This document shows positions 1 through 8,427 of a stretch of 64,000 bases of DNA, one piece after another; position 1 is the first letter of the stretch; each line of letters opens with the position of its first letter. The DNA is taken from positions 2,108,001 through 2,172,000 of the forward strand of contig NZ_CP134880.1 of NCBI RefSeq assembly GCF_032102965.1, written 5' to 3'. Made by a program: the position numbers and the translations under genes. The notes below the pieces were generated by a model, which ran no database searches, was not told where the DNA came from, and was given only the letters and a program-made list of their open reading frames with translations. This stretch comes from Demequina capsici (lineage in GTDB: Bacteria > Actinomycetota > Actinomycetes > Actinomycetales > Demequinaceae).

Positions 1-980
1 GCCGCGAGCTGGTCGGCCGTCGTCGGAGGCGGGCTCACCGCCAGGGCCCCCATCACCCTCTCCTCGCCGAGCGGTGAGTCGAAGCGCGCCTCGATGTTCG
101 TGATCACACCGCCGGGCGCGACCGCGTTCACCCGCAATCCGCTCGGTCCGTACATGAACGCGGAACTCTTCGTGAGACCCACCACCGCATGCTTCGACGC
201 CGTGTAAGCCGCCCCGGCCGCCGAACCGCGCAACCCGGCCTCGGAGGCGATGTTCACGATCGAGCCGCGACCCGCCTCCAGCATGAGCGGGATCACCGCA
301 CGCGACAGCTTCATGAGGCCTGTGACGTTGACCGCGAACACGCGGTTCCAGATCTCGTCCGACACCTCATGGAGGGGCGTCATGTTGTCCATGATGCCTG
401 CGACGTTGGCGAGCGCGTCGACCTTCCCTCCCGTCGCCTCCATCACGCGTGCGAGGTCGTCCTCCTTCGTGACGTCGGCGGTGATCACGGTGACGTCGAG
501 GCCGTCGTGCTCGGCCGCGAAGGCCTTCAGCCTCTCCTCGGAGATGTCGAGACCGATGACGCGGCCACCTTCGCGCGCGACGCGGGATGCGGTGGCGCGG
601 CCGATCCCGGAGCCCGCTCCGGTCACGATCACGGTCTTCCCGGTGAACCGGCCCTCGGTGATCCGTTCCTCCCATTCCGGGAGATCCGCGGCCTGCGGCG
701 CGGCACCTGCATCGTCGGGGGCCTCAGGCACGGTCTCGACGGGTGCACCGCCGGCTGCGGCTGCGGCCTCGGCCTTCGCGAGCAGGCCATCCAGCATCTC
801 CTGGGTGAACTGTCCGCCGCTGACCTTGATGAGCTTGTTCATCGAGAAGCGCCTGACGGGCAGCATCGCCCGCTCGCTCTGTCCGGCATCGGCGAGCATC
901 TGCCGGATCACGGGACCGCCGTAGGGGTCCTTGAACCAGTCGGCGATCTTCGAGTCGCCGGAGAGATGGGTGAGGGACAT
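1..980 (-). CDS. SDR family NAD(P)-dependent oxidoreductase with N-terminal extension (3' end cut by window)
   Basis: Read from an ATG at 980; about 326 residues are visible and the C-terminus lies beyond base 1. Residues 1-105 form an extension ahead of the Rossmann fold, with an Ala/Pro-rich linker near 72-100. The SDR core then starts with the nucleotide-binding TGAGSGIG motif (about 120-127), followed by NVAG (about 192-195) and the catalytic YTASK (Tyr 259, Lys 263). The family carries out NAD(P)-dependent alcohol/ketone oxidoreduction; the substrate is unknown. The extension looks like short helical segments appended to some actinobacterial hydrolases, but I could not confirm that. An 18-bp palindrome lies 19 bases upstream of the start and a TetR gene is divergent, so repression by that TetR is likely. 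Confidence 0.88.
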   Translation of the reverse strand, partial: MSLTHLSGDSKIADWFKDPYGGPVIRQMLADAGQSERAMLPVRRFSMNKLIKVSGGQFTQEMLDGLLAKAEAAAAAGGAPVETVPEAPDDAGAAPQAADLPEWEERITEGRFTGKTVIVTGAGSGIGRATASRVAREGGRVIGLDISEERLKAFAAEHDGLDVTVITADVTKEDDLARVMEATGGKVDALANVAGIMDNMTPLHEVSDEIWNRVFAVNVTGLMKLSRAVIPLMLEAGRGSIVNIASEAGLRGSAAGAAYTASKHAVVGLTKSSAFMYGPSGLRVNAVAPGGVITNIEARFDSPLGEERVMGALAVSPPPTTADQLA

Positions 981-998
981 GGGGGACTGTTCCTTTCG

Positions 999-1016
999 TG
1001 AACGGCGTGCCGTTCA
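999..1016. promoter_or_regulatory. Palindromic operator upstream of the SDR gene
   Basis: TGAACGGCGTGCCGTTCA is a palindrome with 8-bp arms and a 2-bp centre, sitting just upstream of the SDR start. Its length and position fit a binding site for the divergent TetR regulator. The assignment to that regulator is inference. Confidence 0.6.
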
Positions 1017-1188
1017 GCGCGGCAGAGCGCGCGAGCCGGGCCGCGGAGGCGGCGCGCCGGGGGCGGGGTGATGGCGGCGTCGCTCGGCAGTGAACAGCGC
1101 CTCCGGAGCAGGAGCATCGACCTCACCACGCGGCGCGGGCGAGAGGATCGCCAGGCCCCGTTCGTGCATGCGCTGCTCCCTCGTACAT

Positions 1189-1206
1189 CCGGACTTCAGT
1201 GTCCGG
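1189..1206. promoter_or_regulatory. Inverted repeat before the tetR gene
   Basis: CCGGAC and GTCCGG arms flank a 6-base centre, ending 16 bases before the tetR start codon. It could be an autoregulatory site, but it does not match the sequence of the palindrome at 999-1016, so it may belong to another factor. Confidence 0.35.
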
Positions 1207-1222
1207 TTGCTAGCGTAGGCGC

Positions 1223-1777
1223 ATGACCACCTCACGCGCCAATCCTGGGCCCCGCGCAGCCGCCGCCAACCGGCGCGCACTGCTCGACGCCGGGCGAGCC
1301 CTCTTCGACGAACGAGGCATCGACGTGCCGCTGGTCGAGGTGGCGCGGCGCGCGGGAGTGGGCCAAGGCGTGCTGTACCGCCACTTCCCGGACCGCCTCG
1401 CGCTCGCGTTCGCGGTGTTCGACGAGAACATGGAGCAGCTCGAGGCGCTCTGCGCCGGCGGTCCGCTCACGCTGCGCAGGCTGGGCCACGAGGTGTCGCA
1501 TCGCGCCGCCGGCGTGGCACCCCTGCTGGCGCTCGTGACGCAGGTGCCCGAAGATCCTCGGCTGATGGCCCTCGAATCACGCATGCGCGCGCTCTTGACG
1601 GCGGCCCGCGATCACGCACGCCACTCGGACCGGATCCGCTCCGACGTCACGATCGACGACCTGCTCACCGCCATCTCGATGGTCGCCGCGCTCACGGCTT
1701 CCACGCCGCCAGCATTGCGCGAGCACCGTGCCGAGCATGCATGGACGCTGCTCGAACGCGGCCTGGAGAGCCGCTGA
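1223..1777 (+). CDS. TetR/AcrR family transcriptional regulator
   Basis: 184 residues. The N-terminal helix-turn-helix is visible around residues 30-60, with the typical VARRAGVGQGVLYRHFPDR pattern; the rest is an alpha-helical ligand-binding domain without recognisable specificity. Starts at ATG 1223. It is divergent from the SDR dehydrogenase, and two palindromes lie between them. The arrangement suggests a local repressor of the dehydrogenase that responds to the enzyme's substrate or a related compound. It runs convergently toward the amidohydrolase gene downstream. Confidence 0.9.
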   Translation: MTTSRANPGPRAAAANRRALLDAGRALFDERGIDVPLVEVARRAGVGQGVLYRHFPDRLALAFAVFDENMEQLEALCAGGPLTLRRLGHEVSHRAAGVAPLLALVTQVPEDPRLMALESRMRALLTAARDHARHSDRIRSDVTIDDLLTAISMVAALTASTPPALREHRAEHAWTLLERGLESR

Positions 1778-1809
1778 GAGCCGATTCCGCGCGTCCGCGC
1801 GGCGGGTCC

Positions 1810-3282
1810 TCAGAGCGCCTGGTGGGTGACGCGTCCTGCGCACACCGTGAGCGCCACGGGCATCTGGCGCATCGCGGCCATCCCCGCAGCGAGCGGATCG
1901 GCATCCATGACCACCAGGTCCGCGGCGCCTCCCTCCGCGAGTCCGGGAGCCGTCCATGAGGCCGCTAGCGCCGTCTGGACATCAACCGCGTTCGACGGCT
2001 CCCAGGGCTCACGGTCGTCGCGCGTGCGGAACACCGCCGCCGCGATCGCCAGCCACGGGTCCAACGGCGCCACAGGCGCATCGGAACCGAAGGTGAGACG
2101 CGCCCCCGCCTCCGCCAACGCCCGGTATGCGAAGGCCCGACGAGTGCGTCCCGCCCAGAGTCGATCCGTCACGTCCCGGTCGTCCAGCAGATGCTCAGGG
2201 TGCACGGCCGCCCCGATGCCGAGGGCGGCGAACCTCGGCAGATCCGCGTCCGCCACCATCTGCGCGTGCTCGATCGTGCCGCCCGCGCCGGTCGCCTCGA
2301 AGGCGTCGAGCGCCCGAGTCACCGCCAGGTCGCCTATCGCGTGCAACGCGATCGCGAAGCCCTTCGCGTGGGCGTCCGAGAGGATCGCGCGGAGCTCGGA
2401 CTCCGTGTACTCGGCATGACCGTGGCCGCCGTCGCGATCCGCGTCATGGCACAGCGCGGTCCCGGAGTTCAGCGCGCCGTCGGAGATGAGCTTCAGGGAT
2501 CCGACGGTGACCAGGCCGTCCGTGCCGGGCACCGCATCGCCTGTCCGCTGCCCACGCGCCGCCGCGATGCCCAAGTGCTCCAGGTAGACGTTCGCGATCA
2601 CGCGCACGGAGTCGAGCCCGCGGGGCACCCGCGACGCCCACACCAGGGGGTTGTCCGCCATCTGCATGTCGCTCACGCGGGTGACACCCCGCGCGGCGGC
2701 GGCCTGGAGCGCGCCGGCGACCACTGCATCGTCGCTGCCCGCCGCTTCCGCGTCCACCAGCTTCTCCACCGCGAACGCCGCGGCCTCACGCACCAGGCCC
2801 GCCCGAGGCGCGCCGAACCGGGCGGCGGCGGCCGAGCTCAACCACACCGTGTGGAGGTCGTGCGCATACAGCACGATCGGCCGGTCCGTGTGGCCGGTCT
2901 CCTTCGCGACGTCGTCAAGCATGCGCGCGGTCGCCTCTCGCGTCCACAGCGCATCCTGGAATCCCCGGCCCACGAAGGTGAGGGTCTCGCCCGGAGCCTG
3001 CGCTGCGAGCCCCTGCCGCACCCGCTCCACCGCAGCCTCCGGCTCGGGGGTGCCGGACACGTCGGCCCTGGCGAGGTGGTGAGCCCACGTGGTGAAGTGC
3101 GCGTGATTGTCCGCCAGGCCAGGCATGGCCCAACGCCCGTCGAGGTCCAGCACCTCAGCGGACGCCCCAGCGATGTCGGCGCCTGCCGGCACCACTCGCG
3201 CGATGCGGCCATCCTCGAGCACGACGTCCACCGGGGCGTCCTGCCCGCCCACCAGCCGAACCGATCTGAGCACCAGCGTCAC
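1810..3282 (-). CDS. YtcJ-like metal-dependent amidohydrolase
   Basis: 490 residues from a GTG at 3282 with GGAGG nine bases upstream. The composite metal-dependent hydrolase fold is shown by the N-terminal beta-sandwich, the metal-binding NHAHF motif (about residues 60-64), and the C-terminal GSDAPVAPLDPW segment with the late metal-ligand Asp. A beta-sandwich return segment (AADLVVMDADPL) completes the fold. Length and motifs match the Amidohydro_3/YtcJ group, whose members hydrolyse amide or imine bonds in varied small molecules, so the substrate cannot be stated. No signal peptide: cytoplasmic. It stands alone between tetR and the lacI gene. Confidence 0.85.
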   Translation of the reverse strand: MTLVLRSVRLVGGQDAPVDVVLEDGRIARVVPAGADIAGASAEVLDLDGRWAMPGLADNHAHFTTWAHHLARADVSGTPEPEAAVERVRQGLAAQAPGETLTFVGRGFQDALWTREATARMLDDVAKETGHTDRPIVLYAHDLHTVWLSSAAAARFGAPRAGLVREAAAFAVEKLVDAEAAGSDDAVVAGALQAAAARGVTRVSDMQMADNPLVWASRVPRGLDSVRVIANVYLEHLGIAAARGQRTGDAVPGTDGLVTVGSLKLISDGALNSGTALCHDADRDGGHGHAEYTESELRAILSDAHAKGFAIALHAIGDLAVTRALDAFEATGAGGTIEHAQMVADADLPRFAALGIGAAVHPEHLLDDRDVTDRLWAGRTRRAFAYRALAEAGARLTFGSDAPVAPLDPWLAIAAAVFRTRDDREPWEPSNAVDVQTALAASWTAPGLAEGGAADLVVMDADPLAAGMAAMRQMPVALTVCAGRVTHQAL

Positions 3283-3404
3283 CGCAGTCCACCTCCACGC
3301 CTCTCACGGGGACGGAGCGACCCTACCGCCGCGGCGAGGCGGGACGACGCCCGCTCGGGCAGGAGGTGCCGCGTGGAGCGCGCAACGGTGCCGAGCGCGA
3401 CCCG

Positions 3405-4415
3405 TCAGGCGGATTCTCGCTCGATGAGCTCGATCGGCATGATCGTGGACCGCTGACGGTCGTTCCCATCGAGAAGGTCCAGGAGGATGTCCGCCATCTC
3501 ACGCCCCATCGCCTCCGAGGGCTGGAGGACGGTGGTGAGCGGCACGGGGCATGCCAGCGCCGCCGGGCTGTCGTCGTAGCCCACCACCGCCACGTCCTGG
3601 GGGATGCGCCGCCCGCCGTCGAGCAGCACGGGCATCGCCCCGGAGGCCATGAGGTCGGACGCCACGAACACGCCGTCCACCTCCGGGTACTGCTCCAGCA
3701 GCTCGCGCGCGGCGAGCGCCCCGCCGATCATCGAGAAGTCGCCGTCGATCGCGGGGCCGGGAACCAGACCGGCCTCCTCCACGACGCGGCGCCAGCCGTG
3801 CGTGCGCTCCAGGGCCGACTGCATGTCCGTAGGCCCCGTGATCGTCGCGATGTGCGTGCATCCACGCTCGACGAGACGTCGTGCCGCGACGGCGCCGCCC
3901 TCCTCGTTGTCGACGTCGACGACCCACGTGTCGATCCGTTCCAGCCCCGGCCTACCGCCGAACACCAGGGGGATCGCATCGCCGATCCGTTCGAGGAAGT
4001 GGTCGGACGTGTGGTGGGAGACCACCACGGCGCCGTCGACCGCGCCGCCCAGCAGGTACCGCTCGGTCTTGCCGCCAGGGTCCTGGCTCGCGACCATCAG
4101 GTTGAGCACGTAGTCCGACTGCTCGAGGCGGCCATTGATCCCCGCCACGATCGACGCGAAGAACACGTCGCCGAAGAATCGAGTGATGTCCTCGGGGACC
4201 ACGAGCGCGATCGCGTGGCTATGCGCGCTCGCGAGGGACCGCGCGGCCCTGTTGGGCACGTACCCGAGCTCCGCGATGGCGTCGCGCACGGACTCGACGC
4301 TCGCAGGGTTCACCTTGGGAGAGCCGTTGACCACCCTGGACACGGTCGCACGGGACACTCCCGCACGCGCGGCCACCATCTCCAGCGTCGGCGCTGCGTG
4401 GCGCACGAGGCTCAT
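3405..4415 (-). CDS. cebR: LacI-family repressor, CebR/CelR-like
   Basis: 336 residues. I chose ATG 4415 (MSLVRHAAPTLEMVAARAG) because GAGGGAG lies at the right distance before it; a longer frame from 4442 has no better support. The N-terminal helix-turn-helix (VSRATVSRVVNG, hinge ending NRAARSLA) is followed by a periplasmic-binding-like sugar domain to the C-terminus. The wording of the HTH and hinge resembles actinobacterial CebR/CelR repressors, which release DNA on binding cellobiose. It is the last gene after a CebEFG-type transporter operon, whose upstream region carries GAGCGCTC palindromes of the CelR class. The symbol is assigned by similarity and context, so treat it as probable. 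Confidence 0.85.
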   Translation of the reverse strand: MSLVRHAAPTLEMVAARAGVSRATVSRVVNGSPKVNPASVESVRDAIAELGYVPNRAARSLASAHSHAIALVVPEDITRFFGDVFFASIVAGINGRLEQSDYVLNLMVASQDPGGKTERYLLGGAVDGAVVVSHHTSDHFLERIGDAIPLVFGGRPGLERIDTWVVDVDNEEGGAVAARRLVERGCTHIATITGPTDMQSALERTHGWRRVVEEAGLVPGPAIDGDFSMIGGALAARELLEQYPEVDGVFVASDLMASGAMPVLLDGGRRIPQDVAVVGYDDSPAALACPVPLTTVLQPSEAMGREMADILLDLLDGNDRQRSTIMPIELIERESA

Positions 4416-4436
4416 GGCGCCGTCTCCCTCGATGCC

Positions 4437-4474
4437 AGGCATAGGGCCATCATGTCAGAGACGGCCCTATGCCT
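4437..4474 (-). terminator. Inverted repeat between the ABC operon and the lacI gene
   Basis: Perfect 12-bp arms AGGCATAGGGCC (4437-4448) and GGCCCTATGCCT (4463-4474) enclose a 14-base loop. It lies just after the stop of the last permease and just before the repressor start. No U-tract follows, so it is an intrinsic-terminator-like or mRNA-processing hairpin that could lower repressor expression relative to the transporter. Confidence 0.55.
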
Positions 4475-4506
4475 CGCCAGGCACGATCGGATCGTGACCA
4501 CGCCGG

Positions 4507-5358
4507 TCAGCCCTTCACGGCTCCCTGCATGATGCCGGAGACCAGCTGCTTGCCCGCGAAGATGAACAGGAGCAGCAGCGGCACCGTGGCGAGCAGGACG
4601 CCCGCGAGCACCAGCGAGTAGTCGACGAAGTAGTTCGCCTGGAGCAGCGACAGCGCCACAGGCAGCGTCGGGTTGTTCTGGTCGAGCACGATGAACGGCC
4701 AGAAGAAGTTGTTCCAGGTGGTCACGAACGTGAACAGGAACAGCATGGCCGCAGCGGGACGCGCCGCCGTCAGACCCACGTGCCAGAACGTACGGATCAT
4801 CGAGCAGCCGTCCACGCGCGCCGCCTCGATGAGCTCGGTCGGCAGGGACTGGGACAGGTACTGCGTCATCCAGAAGACGCCGAACGCCGTCACCAGCGCC
4901 GGGATGATGACCGCGCCGAGCGAGCCCGTCCAGCCGAACTTCTGCATCAGGATGTACAGAGGCACGACGCCCAGCTGCACCGGGACCGCCATCGTCGCGA
5001 TGACCGCGACGAGAAGGACCCCTGAGCCCCTGAAGCGCAGCTTGGCGAAGGCGAAGCCTGCGAGGGTGGACAGGACGACAGTGGTGATCGCCGTGGTCGT
5101 CGAGACGATGACAGAGTTGCCGAGCGCCTTCCAGAAGTTCACGGCGGGGTTCTTCAGCACCTCGGTCGCATTGTGGATGAAGTTCCCGCCCGGGATCCAG
5201 GAGAAGTTCGTCGCGTAGATCGTCGACTGGTCGCCGGAACCGATCAGGAACGACCAGTAGAAGGGGAAGATGGCCGTGGCGAGCACGATCGCGAGGACCC
5301 CGTAGACGAACCACTTGGGTCGACCCGAGCTGATGGAGGTGGACCGACGGCGGGCCAT
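4507..5358 (-). CDS. Carbohydrate ABC transporter permease (MalG/CebG type)
   Basis: 283 residues starting at ATG 5358, which overlaps the preceding permease stop as TGATG. Six membrane segments can be drawn, beginning at FVYGVLAIVLATAIFPFYW. The EAA loop is present (ELIEAARVDGCSMIRTFWHV), which contacts the ATPase, and the C-terminus SGIMQGAVKG is typical of CUT1 MalG-like subunits. It forms the inner-membrane channel with the gene before it. No ATPase gene is in the operon, so a shared MsiK-like ATPase encoded elsewhere is expected, as in other actinobacterial CUT1 systems. Order and neighbours match cebG. Confidence 0.92.
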   Translation of the reverse strand: MARRRSTSISSGRPKWFVYGVLAIVLATAIFPFYWSFLIGSGDQSTIYATNFSWIPGGNFIHNATEVLKNPAVNFWKALGNSVIVSTTTAITTVVLSTLAGFAFAKLRFRGSGVLLVAVIATMAVPVQLGVVPLYILMQKFGWTGSLGAVIIPALVTAFGVFWMTQYLSQSLPTELIEAARVDGCSMIRTFWHVGLTAARPAAAMLFLFTFVTTWNNFFWPFIVLDQNNPTLPVALSLLQANYFVDYSLVLAGVLLATVPLLLLFIFAGKQLVSGIMQGAVKG

Positions 5359-6383
5359 CACTTGCCTCCCTTCGAGGCCTTGACTCGCTTCGGCTTGACC
5401 TTCTTGGCGACGGTGTCGCTGGCGATGAGCCGTTGCGTGAGGAAGAAGTTGACGAGGCTGATGGACACGATGATGAGGAAGAGGATCCACGCGACCGCTG
5501 CCGCTCGACCGAAGTTGAACTTGCCCCAGCCGGTGTTGTAGAGGTACATCGTGATGGTGAGCCATTGCTTGTTGGCTCCACCCAGGCCGAACGTGTCGTA
5601 CATGCGAGGCTCGTCGAAGATCTGCAGACCGCCGATCGTGGACGTGATGATGACGAACACCATCGTCGGCCGGATCTGCGGGATGGTGACGGACCAGAAG
5701 CGGCGCATGGCGCCCGCGCCGTCGATCGCCGCGGCCTCGAACAGGTCACGCGGGATGGCCTGCATGGCCGCGAGCAGGATCAGGGCGTTGTAGCCGGTCC
5801 AGCGGAAGTTCACCATGGTCGCGATCGCGATGTGCGAGGGGATCACGTCGGTGTGCCACAGGATCGGGTTGATGCCGATGTCGCCCAGCAGCGTGTTGAC
5901 CAGGCCCGACTTGTCTCCGAACATGTTGGAGAAGATCAGCGAGACCGCGACGGGGGCCACCACGTAGGGCAGCAGCACCCCCATGCGCCAGAAGGTCTTG
6001 GCGCGCAGGTTCTGGTCCAGCATGGCCGCGATCACGGTGGCGACGATGATCTGCGGGACGGACGAGAACAGGAAGATCGAGAACGTGTTGCGCAGCGCGA
6101 TCCAGAACTCGCGGTCCTGCAGCACCCACGCGAAGTGCTCGAACCCGACGTAGGAGCCGGTGTTGCGCACCAGGTCCCAGTCCTGGGTGGAGATGAAGGC
6201 GGTGTAGAGGATAGGGAAGAGCCCGGTGACCGCGAAGACCAGGAAGAACGGTGCGATGTAGAGGTACGGCGAGTACTTGACGTCCCAGTGGCCCCGGCGC
6301 TGGCGCCAGGTCAGCTTCGCGTTGCCGCCGGCCCGACGCTGCTCCTCGGTGGGGCGGTCAGGCTTCGTGAGGGTGGATGACAT
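5358..6383 (-). CDS. Carbohydrate ABC transporter permease (MalF/CebF type)
   Basis: 341 residues from ATG 6383, chosen for the AAGGA six bases upstream and the Ser/Thr-rich start MSSTLTKPDRP; a frame open to 6425 lacks this. A cytoplasmic N-terminus of about 45 residues precedes six membrane segments. The EAA loop reads DLFEAAAIDGAGAMRRFW. It pairs with the downstream MalG-type permease to form a CUT1 sugar importer. A 28-bp perfect palindrome lies between the binding-protein gene and this one, probably reducing expression relative to the binding protein. Confidence 0.92.
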   Translation of the reverse strand: MSSTLTKPDRPTEEQRRAGGNAKLTWRQRRGHWDVKYSPYLYIAPFFLVFAVTGLFPILYTAFISTQDWDLVRNTGSYVGFEHFAWVLQDREFWIALRNTFSIFLFSSVPQIIVATVIAAMLDQNLRAKTFWRMGVLLPYVVAPVAVSLIFSNMFGDKSGLVNTLLGDIGINPILWHTDVIPSHIAIATMVNFRWTGYNALILLAAMQAIPRDLFEAAAIDGAGAMRRFWSVTIPQIRPTMVFVIITSTIGGLQIFDEPRMYDTFGLGGANKQWLTITMYLYNTGWGKFNFGRAAAVAWILFLIIVSISLVNFFLTQRLIASDTVAKKVKPKRVKASKGGK

Positions 6384-6411
6384 GGAGGTCCTTCGAGCTG
6401 GACGCGACAGC

Positions 6412-6439
6412 CCGGGCCGCCCCACGTGGGGCGGCCCGG
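6412..6439 (-). promoter_or_regulatory. Intercistronic stem-loop between binding protein and first permease
   Basis: A perfect 28-bp palindrome centred on CCCCACGTGGGG lies in the 67-base gap after the binding-protein stop. Such hairpins commonly protect or terminate the upstream mRNA, giving excess binding protein over membrane subunits. The second sugar operon has a hairpin at the same point (27286-27316). Confidence 0.7.
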
Positions 6440-6450
6440 ACCGCGGCGTG

Positions 6451-7803
6451 TTAACCGATCGCGGAGACTTCGGTCAGGAACTGGTTCCAGGACGTCGTGG
6501 CGTCCTGCGAGCCGTCCTCGACGCGGGTCAGCGCGTTCTGCATGGCATCGTTCACCTGGAAGTACAGGGCACCCTTGAACGGCGACACGGTGATCGCGTT
6601 GGCACGGTTGGAGAAGATCGTGCCGAGAGTGTCGCTGTTGAAGTAGGTCGCCTTGGTGGGCTCGTCGCCGGAGGCGAAGGCCGCGTTCAGCGAAGCCTCG
6701 TCGGACAGTGCGTCCACCTGGCTGGGGAACGTGCCCGCGTTGGCGAGGGCCTTGAGCTGCTGCTCAGGAGCGGTCAGCCAGTCGGCGAGAGCCTTGGCCT
6801 CCTCCACGTGGGCGCCGTTGGCCGGAACGGTCAGGTACGAGCCGCCCCAGTTGCCGCCGCCGCCGGGGAAGACGTCCGCGACGTTCCACGAGGTGGTGTC
6901 GGGGGCCGCGCCCTGGATCACGCCGAGCATCCAGCCCGGGCACAGCATCGTCGCGAACTCGTTGTTGGCGAGAGCGGCGTACCAGTCGTCCGACCACTGC
7001 GAGAGGTGGGCCGACATCGTCGACGCGGCGGTGGTGACCTGGTCGTAGATGTCCTTGACCTCGGCGTTGTCGGCGACGGTCAGGGCGCCGGTGTCGGGGT
7101 CCTCGTACGCCGCCGCGACCTGGTTGATCATGCCCTGGTAGGTGGCGCCGGCGCCGTCGAACCAGGCGTTGCCGCCCGCGTCCATGTACTGCTGGCCCAC
7201 CTGGAAGTAGGTGTCCCAGCCGCCCTTGAGGAGCGAGGCGACCTCGGTCGGGTCGGTCGGGAGACCGGCGGCCGCGAACAGGTCCGCGTTGTAGCAGACG
7301 GCCTCAGGGCCGATGTCGGTGCCGTAGCCGATCAGGCGGCCATCGGCGTCGGTGGCGGCGGCGGTCTTCCAGTCGAGCCAGCGACCGGTGGTGTCGTCCG
7401 AGGTGAGGTCGGCGAGCATGTCCGAGTACTGCATGACCTCGGGCAGCCAGTCCACCTCGATCGCCTCGACGTCGGCGAGGCCGCCGGCGCCCAGCTTGGC
7501 GAAGTAGTTGGTGCGAGCGTCGTTCGACGTCGCTGCGACGGTCGGCACCACGGTGATGTTCGGGTGCAGAGCCGTGTACTCGTCGAGCAGGTCCTGCGTG
7601 TAGCCGAAGTCGTTGAAGGTGGCGACGGTCAGGGTGATCTGCTCGTCGCTGGTGCTGCCGGAGGCCGAGTCGCTTGGGTTGGCGTCGCCGCTGCTGGAGC
7701 AGGCTGCGACACTGAGCGCGAAGACTGCCGCACCCGCAGCGATCCCCGCGGTCTTGTTGCGTCGTGAGAGGCTCACGTTCACTCCCTTGTGAAGTAGGTG
7801 CAT
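6451..7803 (-). CDS. Sugar ABC transporter substrate-binding lipoprotein (CebE-like)
   Basis: 450 residues from ATG 7803 with AGGAG six bases upstream. A GTG at 7776 with AAGGGAG before it is a competing start. The N-terminus has a basic region (SRRNK), a hydrophobic stretch and a lipobox ending SVAAC, then a Ser/Asp-rich linker, so the mature protein is a membrane-anchored lipoprotein. The remainder is a class I/CUT1 extracellular solute-binding domain rich in Trp and Asp. It delivers sugar to the two downstream permeases. Operator content and the CebR-like repressor suggest cellobiose or cello-oligosaccharides as ligand; this is inference. Confidence 0.92.
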   Translation of the reverse strand: MHLLHKGVNVSLSRRNKTAGIAAGAAVFALSVAACSSSGDANPSDSASGSTSDEQITLTVATFNDFGYTQDLLDEYTALHPNITVVPTVAATSNDARTNYFAKLGAGGLADVEAIEVDWLPEVMQYSDMLADLTSDDTTGRWLDWKTAAATDADGRLIGYGTDIGPEAVCYNADLFAAAGLPTDPTEVASLLKGGWDTYFQVGQQYMDAGGNAWFDGAGATYQGMINQVAAAYEDPDTGALTVADNAEVKDIYDQVTTAASTMSAHLSQWSDDWYAALANNEFATMLCPGWMLGVIQGAAPDTTSWNVADVFPGGGGNWGGSYLTVPANGAHVEEAKALADWLTAPEQQLKALANAGTFPSQVDALSDEASLNAAFASGDEPTKATYFNSDTLGTIFSNRANAITVSPFKGALYFQVNDAMQNALTRVEDGSQDATTSWNQFLTEVSAIG

Positions 7804-7814
7804 GACCGACTCCT

Positions 7815-7826
7815 GAGAGCGCTCTC
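7815..7826. promoter_or_regulatory. LacI-type operator 1 (proximal)
   Basis: GAGAGCGCTCTC, a perfect 12-bp palindrome just before the binding-protein ribosome site. It is centred at 7820.5, exactly 21 bp (two helical turns) from operator 2, so both lie on the same DNA face downstream of the promoter. Confidence 0.75.
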
Positions 7827-7833
7827 CCGTGCG

Positions 7834-7849
7834 GTGGGAGCGCTCTCAC
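7834..7849. promoter_or_regulatory. LacI-type operator 2, near match to the CelR/CebR site
   Basis: GTGGGAGCGCTCTCAC contains TGGGAGCGCTCTCA. As I recall the consensus, CelR/CebR repressors bind TGGGAGCGCTCCCA, one base different. It lies just downstream of the predicted transcription start, a position suited to blocking elongation or initiation. Confidence 0.8.
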
Positions 7850-7860
7850 GAATCGCCTTG

Positions 7861-7889
7861 AACGTACGCCCGGGGGGTATGCCCGTCAA
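7861..7889 (-). promoter_or_regulatory. Promoter of the CebEFG-like operon
   Basis: On the minus strand TTGACG (7889-7884) and TACGTT (7866-7861) are separated by exactly 17 bases, a good housekeeping-sigma promoter. The expected start is near 7854. Operators 1 and 2 lie downstream and operator 3 just upstream of the -35. Confidence 0.7.
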
Positions 7890-7893
7890 ACCG

Positions 7894-7907
7894 TGCAAGC
7901 GCTTGCA
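7894..7907. promoter_or_regulatory. LacI-type operator 3 (TGCAAGCGCTTGCA)
   Basis: A perfect 14-bp palindrome immediately upstream of the -35 hexamer. It shares the GCGC core with the other sites but has different flanks, so it may bind a second LacI-family protein or be the upstream half of a repression loop. Confidence 0.65.
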
Positions 7908-7962
7908 AGCGTGGTCCGATATCGAATCGTTACCCCCGGGACGCACACAACCGGTTTTCTCG

Positions 7963-7999
7963 TGAGAGCGCGTTCACGTGCTGGAGAGAGCGCTCTCTC
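7963..7999. promoter_or_regulatory. Distal operator pair 4 and 5
   Basis: An imperfect site TGAGAGCGCGTTCA (7963-7976) and a perfect GAGAGAGCGCTCTCTC (7984-7999) have centres 22 bp apart, repeating the two-turn spacing of operators 1 and 2. They lie about 150 bp upstream of the proximal pair, so looping between the pairs is plausible. Confidence 0.6.
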
Positions 8000-8427
8000 G
8001 TCGAAGCGCATCGACCACCGGGTGTCGCGATGGGTCCAACTCTGAGCTGTCGCACGAGACGGCGGGGGCGGCGAGGCTCCTCCCCTGGTTCCCACGCCGC
8101 CGCCTCGGCAGCGCGTCACCTCGCCGCCCCGTCACCGAGTGCCTTGGCGGCACCCGGTCACAGGTCGACGCCGCGGGACTCGAGACCGTGCCCGTGCTCG
8201 CGCGTCGGCCGGCCTCATGCGACTCCGCGACGTCCACCCTCACCTACGCCGGCGTCACTTACCGCATGAGAGACCAGGACGCAGCGGGCGGAGGATGGTC
8301 CCCCACCGATGACATGACGATCCCGTCGGCCCGCGAGCCCGACTCCTCGGGCGACGTCACGCACGTCCACGATCCTTCGCTCGCACCGATGCCGATGTGG
8401 TGAGCGCCGACCTGCAACACCGAGCTG
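8000..8427. other. Non-coding stretch without recognised content
   Basis: No frame here has a convincing start, ribosome site or protein family. The open frames present look like random high-GC reading. The stretch separates the operator array from the tandem repeats. Confidence 0.5.

Noticed and set aside
1014..1169. Small minus-strand frame of 51 residues with GGGAG before its ATG
   Set aside because: Pro/Arg-rich composition, no family, and its stop lies in the operator palindrome. More likely a leader or chance frame.
7978..8403. 141-residue plus-strand frame in the operator-repeat gap
   Set aside because: It starts inside the operator array, has no ribosome site or domain, and its composition looks random.
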